Source: Ustulina deusta
Taxonomy: Eukaryota; Ascomycota; Sordariomycetes; Xylariales; Xylariaceae
Length of the DNA: 64,000 bases
Direction: 5' to 3'
NCBI GenBank assembly: GCA_023159155.1
Contig: JAJNNX010000041.1
Coordinates: 1 to 64,000 of the forward strand
Shown: positions 36,497 through 46,599 of the stretch, one piece after another
Layout: the number at the start of each line of letters is the position of its first letter
Position numbering within the stretch: the stretch's first letter is position 1
Program-made: the position numbers and the translations under genes
Notes under the pieces: generated by a model
Told to the model about the DNA's origin: nothing
Seen by the model: the letters and a program-made list of their open reading frames with translations, nothing else
Databases searched by the model: none

Positions 36497-38103
36497 GGTA
36501 GCTAGTCGCGGCGCCGTCGTGAATGATTTGACGACAGAACTCTGGGAAAAGGACGGAAGATTGGTCTGGAGATTATTCGACTGCGAGCCGATCTCGAAGC
36601 TGAAGCTTGCACGTGGCGGTAAATTTACTAGATTTTATTAGCGTATGGTGAATAACAATGGGGTGGGATTAACTAACTTCAATGAGTTGCACCAAAAGAT
36701 GCGAAATGGCAATTGAGAGGTGGTGACAGAAGAGAAGGCTGAGAATCTGGGGCCAAGCAGCGGGACTCGGTTTTAAGTTGCTTCTATCGGTAAATTGCTG
36801 TGCGACTATGCTAGAGGCCTGGAAGATTCAATATACCACAAGGCGGAACAGATGATGGTATCATCTGACGAAAATCGCGTTCTCTGACTCGCCCGCGTGG
36901 TTTCACCAACCTTGTCCTCTCACTCGTTTCAAAAAGAACCACATAAACCAATGCTAATCGTCCCTTGCGCCTTCAGCCCTTCTTAATCTTCAGCCGGTAT
37001 ATCTTGGACTCCGTCAAGGGCCGTAAAAGCAGCTATTCCAGCGGAAGCTGTCTTAGAAACAAACAAAAGCAAAAAAAAAAAGTCTGCTAGTATGTAGTGA
37101 AAGGTATTAGAGCCACGAGGACTCTCGCCAATTTTTAGACGTTTTACATGAGGGCCTACCTTCATTGGAATCAAATCATACTGTCATAGGTGGGTTTCTA
37201 TCACCAAAGAATGCTTTTGTAGAGTGCTCAGTGCTACCAGATATTGCCGATTGGAGAATTGTAGAGTTATCGCCACACAGCATATACATGTGAAACATAA
37301 AATGCAATGTTGGACTCTCGACAAGAAGGCGTCTACTGACTCATTGTGGCGATATAGAATTTCAACTGATCCCATCTTCTTCGATTATCATACCGTCCAA
37401 GCTGACGGGCTTCTGTTTGCCATCGGTGCCTCAACTCTGCATTCATGTGAAGACTACGTTAATCACAGTGGAACTGAGACTACGGGAATGTTACGGAACA
37501 GAACTGCAGCACTGTACCTTTACACCACTAAAAGTATAATGCAGTCAAGTCGGGTACCTTGACCACCTGTAGCGATTATATGTGCGTGACAAGGGCAATG
37601 TTTGATCTCACTAAAGGTGGCGTGATATTTCTACTTGCCTTCATGTCATCAAAGCGAGGGCGTATAAATGTTCGACAGGGAGAGTGCATTATGTTGACAA
37701 TATTCATCACACGTGTCGGTGTTACCCCTCACCCACTGATCTTTCCCTGGCATGTGACGAGTATATGAAAGTCAACCCTATCACGCCGAACATGTACTGT
37801 ATCCATTCAGCCCAGTACGTCACGTCCCGGTGACATTTGGATATGGCGGCGTGATCTATATATTTTTCCGTGAGACTGTAGATGTTCCACAACGGGCTGG
37901 TGGGATCAAGAACGGCAAGAAACTCATCCTTGCGTCATCAGCAGTGTCTGTATCTTTACTCCCTCGTTCAAGGGGGCCCTCGACTTGTCTGTGTGCTGCA
38001 ACTCACACATTTTCAGCTCATTCGACGGCGGTCCCTAGCCAATCTATGAGGTAATTATCAAACCTACTTACAGATTCAGGAAATAGCAGACCTGTCTCAT
38101 AAG
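36497..38103. other. Intergenic region with repeat copy D
   Basis: No supported gene. Contains the ~70-bp repeat copy at 37489-37556 and an A run near 37072. Confidence 0.45.
37489..37556 (-). repeat. ~70-bp dispersed repeat, copy D
   Basis: Reverse complement carries CGACTTGACT, TTTTAGTGGTGTAAAGGTAC and GCTGCAGTTCTGTTCCGTAACA in the order seen in copies A-C. Confidence 0.65.
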
Positions 38104-39900
38104 GTGAGACAACAAATGGCCGTGCTAGAAAACTTGAAGTATAAAGAATTTGAGCGGCGTATTCCACACAGACGCCCGCCCAAGCTGAAGAGGCAGCAGG
38201 GTGCCTGTGACGAAATTGTAAAAGTTCCCCTCCGATACAGGATCAATCTCCGAGATGAATATGGTGAATATGGGCAATGCCTACGCCTAGCTTGTCTCGA
38301 TGGCATCAAGCCGGTTGTGAAAATGCTCATCTCGGAAGGGTAGATGCCAACTCGACAGCTGGATATTTGAGATATCGCTCCTCGGAGCCATAAATGGACG
38401 CCATGAGGCGGTTGTGAAACTGCTTTCGGCGAATATCGCCAATCCAGATTTTCGGCATCCGGATTTGGGACCGGCATTTTCGTATGTATGCAAGCTGCAA
38501 CCAAGAGTCATCGATGTCAGCTGGCTAACTAGATTATGGAGCTGAACAAAACATACGGAGCCTAAGAGGAAATACTCCATTGACGGATTTCATCTCTCGC
38601 CTAGTATCCACAAGTGACTGGGCATTACTGACAAGCTTATTGAGCGGTGAAATCGCCTGCACCTCCATGATGACGATTTGGCCGCTGCAGCGCAGGATTG
38701 GGACTGAACCTCGATGGGGGGACGGTCCATTCCTGAGCGATTGTTAGACTATGGCAGTAACAAAAATTCACCGAAGCAGCTTTTTGTTGCGTTCCTTCAA
38801 AACCCACAGCACAAGAATGCCGCGAAATGTCATTTTAATGACATTAGATGCGATAAGCTGTGATTGCTTCTCCATCATGACTATAGCGGTGCTCAAGAAC
38901 ATCCAGAACAAAGACAAAATCGTGATTCTACTTGCACATAAGCCACGCTGCCATATCACCGCCAATATCGCGGAGGCCCAACGGGACTCGAGCTTCCCAA
39001 AGCTGCTGCTGGATGCCGAGCCCAACCTCTTACCATCCGAAAAAAAAATGGTGATGGCCGTTGTTAATGAATCTCAACGCTGGTTCAAGAGCCCATCGAG
39101 AGTCGAATTTTTAGAAGAGATGTGGAGGCGAAATCCTGGCCTGAAAGTCAACGAGGACATATTAAATCGACTAAGCAGACTCCTGCTAGAAAAGGCCCAA
39201 TTCCTTCTTTCAAGAGCCCAGCAGAGCGAGAACTAATACCCCATGAAATTTTCTCATCTGCAGACAAGCCCCTACTGCAACTGCTGTTCAAGCGCAAGCC
39301 CAACATCGAGATTAAGAAGCTCATCATTCTCCGGATGCTGGAATATGATTACCCGGATGGAAAACACGATACGCTACTCGAGCTCATTCCAAATCTCCCC
39401 CTAATTGAGGTAATCTTCCTCAAGGTGTTTAGCTGTATGCAGGGGACCTAGAAGCAGCGAAATCAACAGCGCACAGATGTCTTGAAGAAGCATGGGCGTA
39501 TGATAGACTTCTCGGACAAGATACACAAAGAAGTTGATGCAACTTTTCAAAGCGCTGAAGACCAAGCTATCAACTAGGTTTATTACGACTTGGCGATGCC
39601 TCCACCCGCTGTGTAGGAAACCGAAAGATGCTTGGCTCGCCCACGAGGGAACGAGCAAAAGAAATTCTGGTGATTTTGATGTTGAAGGGTGTCTCGCGAG
39701 ATCCCAAACCTTTCCCTCTGCAGCGACGGTGCAATGGCTTTCCATGTGCTCCGGGCCGACGGGTACCACAAACAACTTCGGTGGTTAAATCTTGGAGCTT
39801 CATACGATGAGCAAGCATTTACCTTGTCTATATTTCAATGTCTTATTTACCAACTTCCGTGAATGGCAGGCATTCAAATTCGGTCTGTTTGATAGATGCT
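38104..39900 (+). pseudogene. Broken ankyrin-type repeat protein gene
   Basis: Fragments in shifting frames together resemble the C-terminal part of a fungal ankyrin-repeat protein. First comes GQCLRLACLDGIKPVVKMLISEG, then after a shift INGRHEAVVKLLSANIANPD, both ankyrin-like. Degenerate units follow of the type LLxxKPxxxI...: VILLAHKPRCHITANIAEAQ, KLLLDAEPNLLPSEKKMVM, WRRNPGLKVNEDILNRL, LLFKRKPNIEIKKLII. Beyond 39490 the frame reads DATFQSAEDQAIN stop VYYDLAMPPPAV stop ETERCLARP, then shifts, ending FHVLRADGYHKQLRWLNLG and ASYDEQAFTLSIFQCLIYQLP. At least four frameshifts or stops are needed. Both stops in the VYYDL segment are TAG where TGG would fit (TpG to TpA). There is no NACHT or effector domain nearby. 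Confidence 0.6.
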
Positions 39901-41194
39901 GGTATTTTATGATAACCTAATACTATTTTCGATTAAGGTGAACTCGCTAACAGGAGGGCAGATATAGAGCCGCAGGATATAAATGTCAACCCTGGTTCAT
40001 TAGTTCCGATTCAAAATATAAAAGCGGAATCATAAGAAGAGATTGAGAAATTGTCAAAGTTGATTCTATATGGTCCTATTCTAATAACTTTATACCCCTA
40101 TAAGTAGAATCTATATACGAAATTTGCTGAGTTTGAGTAGTAAGGAATGCTATCAAATTAGTTGACTGCAATCCAACAACTGATATAATTATTTTCATGT
40201 AATAGCCATAGGCTGAACGGCTACAATGCCTAGAGATCTGTCTCGGAGAGACAAAATACTGAAAGTCGCTCGAGCGAAGAAATTGGTAGTCTTGATCCTA
40301 CTTCAGCTTGTTTTAGGTTGGAAAACTGAAGGAAACTGAGTAGTCGATCCTAACCCAATCTTGTTCATTTATAACCTATAATTGGTAGAATATTGGTATA
40401 GAAGTCTCAAAGACAAAATTTGGAACCTCAAGGTGTAAACTACAGAGGGGTTAGGGTTTTGCCTTCACAACAGTGAGTGTTAGATCAGTCAAAAAGTCCC
40501 TAACCCATGTCGCCATGTGCGTGCGCAGCACTACTAGTTTTAGCGCGACGCGGGGTCGGGTCTTCCCGCTGCATCCTGACTCTAATACCCGCTAGGCGCA
40601 ATAGGGAGGGCCTCCCTGCATAACCCAGGAGTTTCTCTGGCCCCCCAATGCTTTTCATCAATCAATCATAGCCAGAATTATCGAAATAATTGGTCTTTAC
40701 TAGCCTCTAGCCCTATGGCAGGTACGAGTGTGCCTCGATACGGTCCCTCTACAGAACTAGTCACTTGGTGTCACTAGGTCTGATCTGAAGGTCTGTATTG
40801 AGTATGGTTGTAGAAGGAAACTAACTAGGGTATCTGACGGAGGTGCGAGGTATTTATGCCCTTAATTAGGTGGGTCGGTACCTGGTGCCTAAGGGCTACG
40901 CACGGTGCCCTTTCATGCACGTACCATTGTACTGACTCAATGGATTGACTTCAATGGAAGCCAATGGCAATGGGATCCACACGAGGAAGAGTGTGTAGGA
41001 ATACCCCTCACGGTAGTTGCATGTCAATTATCCCCATCTCTTCCATAACATCAGTATCCACCTTGCTATACCTAGAACAACAGACCTAGGTAGACGAAAA
41101 CGAAAAAAACAATAAAAACAAAAATAAAATAAAATAAAAATAAAAATAAAGACCACCGCTTGGTGCTGACGTCACTGCTCTAGCCTTCAATATC
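39901..41194. other. Intergenic region, no supported gene
   Basis: No ORF with family resemblance. An A-rich aataaaa/aaaataaaa tract occupies about 41100-41150, just upstream of the next reading-frame start. Confidence 0.45.
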
Positions 41195-42114
41195 ATGGCT
41201 TCCTCGAAGACGGAGTGAGTGCTGTTCGATAAACTTGTCTTCTGCCATCAGACAGGACGATTTTATTTTACCTGTTAGGATGGATCCCTCGGAGACCCAG
41301 ATCACTGATTCCATTCCTAGCTTTCCAGGCGTTCGCGCCTGTATTTTCGATGTGGATGGGGCTCCTTATCAACTCCGAAGACATCATCACATCAAGTACG
41401 GATCAACTTCTCGTACAATATTGGGAGACCCGTATTCCCAAATCAATCCGCGCTAAGATGATGCGTATCCTGAAATCCACGGATGGTGACGTATTTCATG
41501 GCTGGGCTCGATTGCCCGCGAGCTGACGGAACAGATGCGACATAATTTTTCAGATTGTAAACCGCGGCCCGGCGCTGAAAGCATTCTGCCAAATCTCAGC
41601 TGTGCCCGCAGTACTCCGATGGGAAATAGGGTTGGGTTGGCATTGGCGTCAACGACGACGAGCGAAACCTATGAGCTGAAGACCTCGAAGCCTGCAGCGA
41701 AGCATCTGCCTAGCTTCATCCAGTCCGACAGGCGGATGTTGGGAGACGACCCACGCGTTGGCGAGGGCTGGGGCAAACCAGCACCCGACATGTATCTCAT
41801 CGCACTGGAGTCACTGAATTCGACAGTTGACCTGGAGACTGGCGAGAAACCAATCATGCCCGGGGAATGCTTGGTCTTTGAAGATAGTGTGATTGGAGTT
41901 GAGGCGGGACGGCGGGCCGGGATGAGGGTCATCTGGGTGCCGCACCCGGACCTCGCAGAGGAGTACCGACCGATGGAAAAAGAGGTGCTAGCAGGAAGGA
42001 CAGGGATGAGCGATCGTTGGCAATTAGGACAAAATTGACGACGGCTGGGCTGAAACTATTTCAAGTTTGGAGCACTTCGATTTTGAGAAATACCGATTCG
42101 ATGTGCCATGCTAG
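41195..42114 (+). pseudogene. HAD-like hydrolase gene with three frameshifts
   Basis: A start MASSKTE with a clean intron (41215-41278, gtgagt...gttag) leads to MDPSETQITDSIPSFPGVRACIFDVDG, HAD motif I. Directly after DVDG a run of four G shifts the frame; the next frame reads LLINSEDIITSSTDQLL and IRAKMM. A second shift lies near 41510-41525, after GWARLP and before ARELTEQMRHNFSDCKP. The frame then stays open through GKPAPDMYLIALESLN, CLVFEDSVIGVEAGRRAGMRV and WVPHPDLAEEY. A third shift near 42034 is needed to reach IDDGWAETISSLEHFDFEKY and a TAG at 42112-42114. The family is the fungal GPP/pseudouridine-phosphatase-like HAD group. Three independent shifts make sequencing error unlikely, though homopolymers are involved in one. 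It differs from the intact HAD gene at 28485. Confidence 0.75.
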
Positions 42115-42511
42115 CCAGTGATTGGGACAGCTCCAGCCCAATGGAAAAATATCTTGGATTTTTTCCGATTTCCTATTAATATCTAAGTACTAATCATGAG
42201 ACTTGCTGGATCTCGGACAGGTCATGCTAGAACGCGGGGAGCGGCCGGGGCTGGTGGACCAGGAGTATTTTCGTACCCTTGCCTAATTCGGATATAGACC
42301 CAGTATAGTGGGGGGATAATCTCCTGTCATTGGCTGTGTTGAGTTTCTGGATGCGCTTGGCAAGCTATTCATTGGTCCGTTTCAGTCACCCTGGCATACG
42401 TGTATATCGAGGCACAAGGATGACCTATCTATCGAGAACGCTCAGCTGCAACGTGCTTGGCTGAGCATTTTATCGGCACTCCGACGGAGAACACTCCTGG
42501 AGCCAAATAGA
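42115..42511. other. Short intergenic stretch
   Basis: Nothing recognised between the HAD and HET relics. Confidence 0.4.
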
Positions 42512-43494
42512 ATGCCTCAACAACGCGCATCATCCATCTATACCCCACTGAAATACGGAGAAACCAGGCTCCTTCAACAGTCAATGGATGCTGACGCCAT
42601 TGTGTGGTTTCTCAATACCGTCTGGTTGCACGATCGAGACGTTGATGCACTATCATACACATGGAGAGATCAAAGCCACACGCTCTCTTCCGTTTGCAAT
42701 GGCCAGGAGCCCCTGATTCATCGGAGCTTGAAGGACGGTATTGGCGGTCACGAATGTTCTTATCACGTCAGCAGAGAAACGGCAGTCACGGAACAGACTC
42801 ACAACACAGGTGAGATCGTGTTGTTCGGCAAGGTTCTCGACACAGTGGACAGTGTGCATCCCAAATATCCAGAAGTCTCTGGAGAGAGTGAGAACTTGAT
42901 GCTTGGCATCGGCATCTGAGAGCGCGGGATAGCCGAGAATATCCTCGGGCCTTCCGGCCTGGGGTAGTTGCCAAATGGCCCGACCAGGCTTTTCAAGACC
43001 TGCGGATATGGAGTTATTACAGTGACTTTGGATGATTATTGGAGGATATTGATCGGTGATCGGCGGGAAAATGGTACCCATACCGGTGCAAATAGCTACC
43101 AGGACCCTCGCTATTTCCGATCAGTGAGGGGTCGCGACGAAGCCCTCAAGAGAAGATTAAATGCGAATTTGGATCACTTATTTTAAGTAATCAATAATTC
43201 TTTTCAAATCCCATCGGGATCAACTTATTTGGCAGTAATTGATGTTTTTGCACTCCTTAAGCCAGTCTAGGTTCCGACCAAGTCCCGCCCAGGCTCATGA
43301 GTGAGTGTGCTTTTGGAATGAAAGACTTCACAGAGCTTGACGGTGACGACAATGAGATATTGGAAATATTAGGGAGTAATCTGTCATTCCACCGGGATTC
43401 CCACCCCTTTCTGATTGGTCGTCATTCACTTAGCACCTCCAAGGGGTGGTTCAGAGCCGGACCTTATGCTGCTCGGGACACAGACCTCTTGTAA
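42512..43494 (+). pseudogene. Relic of a HET-domain (heterokaryon incompatibility) gene
   Basis: The first ORF (42512-42919) carries the N-terminal signature of HET proteins: SIYTPLKYGETRLLQ, then VDALSYTWRDQSHTLSS (family: YxALSYxWGD) and VCNGQEPLIHRSLKDGI (family: I-CNG-x-L-x-V-x-x-NL-x-x-AL). The expected LWIDAICINQ block is missing. A downstream ORF at 43297-43494 contains SLSTSKGWFRAGPYAARDTDL, which matches the C-terminal KGxxGxGPxxxxxGD pattern of the same family. Between them no frame is conserved, so most of the gene is deleted or scrambled. It neighbours the Hsp70-like/coiled-coil cluster. Confidence 0.55.
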
Positions 43495-43546
43495 ATACAT
43501 ACTGTTGGACAATTGTATTGTGGTGGTCTATTTCAAACTTGTATCA

Positions 43547-45849
43547 TTAGAAGGTCACTGCTACGTTTGACGCCCCCATCTTCCGCCCTTCAACATAGAC
43601 ATTGAACTCGAGACTTGCCCCAGACGGCACCATCTCGATATCGTAGTCAAGCCTCTTCAGTGCCTTACCATTGGGATTAACCCAGCTCTTCAGCTTAGAA
43701 GAAGGTATGTCAATATTACACTCAATCGAGCACATCCGTTTGACCACGTCGGTCTTGCGTATAGGCGGGGTTGTTTCCTCGCAATACTCAATATCCACAG
43801 TGATGGAACCACCAATGTCACCTCTAAAAGTGCGGTAAAAACTGTGTCGCACAGTATCTTTGGTAGATACCTCTTCACCCTGTTGGATAGTTAGCCTTAT
43901 ACTCCAGGGAAACATATCCAGAGAATATGATACTTCCCCTCTTCAGATACCATTCCATTTGGTTCCCAGCCATAAATACACATTCATTGTCATCCCAAAC
44001 CTTGTCGATTTCCTGGTGAGTCCCGGGAACGAACCGGCATTTGTATCCCGCACCATAGCTCGCGCGGGAGACCGTGGAGGTAACCTTGATCGGGAGCGTA
44101 TCGACATTGAAGCTGTCGGACTGGCCTTGAGTGACAAGGTCGAGGAACCCTTTAATTACAGCGCCTTGACAGATCGCAGTACGGCTATGCAGCGTTAGCA
44201 TACTTTATTTGAACATGTGGAGTTAGATACTGACGGTCTCATGCCTCCCGACTGCAAAACATCTACACCAGAGGTCTTATATCTGTCCCTCAAGTGTTCA
44301 TAGAGGTAGGGACTGGAGCCAAACCCCCCTACCAAAATGATACCCTAAGCAGAATCAGCATCATTGTATCCTATAATCTTTTGGCCCTCTATAAGCTTAC
44401 AGTGACTGACACGTCTTTGGTTTTCGCGCTCTGGATTTGATCATCCACCAACTGATCTATATCTTTAAAGACACTACTAAAAATGTCCTCGATGTGGCCC
44501 CTAGACATACAGTCAACACTTTAGCAAAATATGAGTTTATCAGTAGGAATATTTACCTCGAGAACATCATTCGAGCATTTTTTATGATGGGGTCACATTT
44601 GGTATCACTCGTCTTACCATCAGGAAATGCTCCAGCGGGAACCCGTATGGGATAGTCTCGATCGAGTGACGGTGTAAATTGAGGTTTCACACCCCTCTCC
44701 CAGTCTTCGCGCATCACGTCATTGATATCGTTCTTGCTGAGACGATCCCACCTTCTACCCAAGCACTTCTTACACTTGACTTCGAAGGCTTGATCAACGA
44801 ATATGCCACCACAAAGGCCGCCTAGGAGGTAATGGTGTTAGCTTGGTTCTACCGAGGCCTTGAAGTGGTAGATACAATACCTTGACCTTCTACAGCCTCT
44901 TCCATCCTGATTGGATTAGCACTGCTAACCTTGTAGGTGATCAAGTCCTGGCATAGTCAGTTATGCATAATCTTTTTTTTTTCATCAAATACAAGCGAAA
45001 GACTTACCACAGTACCGCCACCTGCATCACAAACCATAAAGACATCGTTTTTGCTGACTTTGCGTCCAGGCTCGGAGAGCGTCGATAGTGCAGCAGCCTC
45101 AGGTTCAGGAACAAAGGTCAGGCGGGTATCTCCAGCAAGCCTGTCATCCAAAATGCCAGCATTTCGGGCAGCTTGCTCCATGTCCCGCCGGGCATATCCC
45201 TTCCATATAGCAGGAACAGTGATAACAACATGAAATCGTAGTGCATCAAGGACAGTCTGCCCGCGCGCCTTGGCGATAGTCTGGAGCGTATGACCCCAAA
45301 GCGCACGGAGGTAATCGGCGATCAGATCTACGGCTGTTTTGCCCTCTAGGCGCAAGAATTGGCGGGCTCTGAGTATGAATTCTGAAGACTTAAGACTAGG
45401 ATCGAGGTCTTCCTCTTGCACAAGCAGGAGCTTGAACCATCGGACTGGGTCACCGTCTGAGGGCACGAGATAGCCCCATGACATCTCTCCGTATTCATAG
45501 AATATCTCAGTCGGTGCCTTACCCTCTTCGCGGCCAGTTCCTGGCCAGCTGGTGATTACAGTAATCTGTTCGCTCGCGAAGTCTGCAGCAGTAGCCCAGG
45601 CTACACCAGAAAAACTTAGAACAACTGAGTCAGCCAGTTCGCGCATTCGGTGGGCTATCTTAGCCAATGGTGAAGAACCTACGTTGTGCCGAAGTCAATG
45701 CCAATAACTAAGACATCGTCGTTATTATCATCAAGGTTGATGTCTGAGTTCGCCTTCCAGTCATCACTATCGTCATCTGAAGTGATCGGCATCTGCTCGA
45801 GAGCACGCCTGAGACTTTCAGGTATTCCATCAGGGGGAGTGGGATTCAT
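43547..45849 (-). CDS. Hsp70-like ATPase 1 (fungal HSPA12-like family)
   Basis: Eight minus-strand exons: 45849-45683, 45614-45008, 44947-44881, 44821-44557, 44500-44401, 44344-44235, 44184-43934, 43872-43547 (630 aa). The start is MNPTPPDG; the codon farther up at 45885 is TTG. Actin/Hsp70-fold motifs are present in order: phosphate-1 VIGIDFGTTFSGVAWAT, connect VVITVPAIWK, FVPEPEAAAL, phosphate-2 VCDAGGGTVDLITYKV, and adenosine motif IILVGGFGSSPYLYEHL. The ~190-residue C-terminus is not a canonical Hsp70 substrate domain and there is no EEVD or ER-retention end, so it belongs to the divergent cytosolic Hsp70-like group. Exons 2, 3, 5 and 6 have the same lengths as in the paralogue at 51673. 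The donor of intron 7 is not at the paralogue's position: AAG lacks a following GT, and the best frame-keeping intron uses gtatca...gaag. Substrate or partner is unknown. Confidence 0.88.
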
Positions 45850-46599
45850 GTTGAAAGCGACGCGTATGTTTTCCAGGAATCGCAAGATGAGCGGCCCAGC
45901 TCGAGCGGCCTAACTGTATGAAGTTTATATCCGAAAGACTCTTAGTGAAAAACTGCGCTGGGAGAGTAGAGTAGAGTGTGAGGGCTAAACTCAAGCGATA
46001 CTGCGACGCGAATTACTACTTCAAACCATAGACGCAGGAATATTCTACGACCGAAAGCCATGACATACGAGTTAATGCACCTTCAATTAATATAGGACAG
46101 CCTAAGCGTCAAGGGTCTACTAATGCAGGTAGGCATTGCATATGCAAGCCACCACAGCTAAATCAGGCAAACGCAACCGTATTATCATGTGATAAATACT
46201 AGGATCTGCGAATTCCCTCCCATCTACGCATAGAATAATGTGGCTCCAGGAGAAAGAGAGGAACCACTCCCGAAGCCGAGTCAACCTAATTCTTCCGAAT
46301 CTGCCTTACGTCAATTCTTGCCGCAGGCTGTGCCTGTTGTGTCAACAGGCGCAGCAGTGCATGACAATGCAGTTAAACGCCACTCGATGAAAGGGTGTGC
46401 GATTAAACGCAAGTCGAAGTAACCTAATGTATAACGCATAAAGTTGCGATGTCAGGCATGAATGAGTGGTGAATAATGCATTAGACCGACCCATCGCTAT
46501 CCAGCGACTTAGATGCTTCTCCAATTCTCCCTCCAGTTTCCAGATTTGTTTTCACCACTTCGGGCTATGCCACAAAGAGGGTTCGTACTGTTCAGAATC
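45850..46599. promoter_or_regulatory. Divergent promoter of Hsp70-like 1 and coiled-coil protein A
   Basis: 750 bp separate the two start codons. A heat-shock-element-like inverted pair gGAAtaTTCt is present at 46037-46046. With only two units it is weak and could be chance. Confidence 0.4.

Noticed and set aside
36104..36641. Plus-strand ORF opposite the small beta protein
   Set aside because: Less plausible protein composition than the minus-strand frame and no start context or domain.
42653..43081. Minus-strand 142-codon ORF with an HTVHC motif (possible UstYa/DUF3328 protein)
   Set aside because: Spacing and surrounding residues fit that family poorly, and half the ORF lies antisense to the better-supported HET relic.
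44937..45306. ORFs antisense or out of frame to Hsp70-like 1
   Set aside because: Shadows of exon 2 of the ATPase gene.
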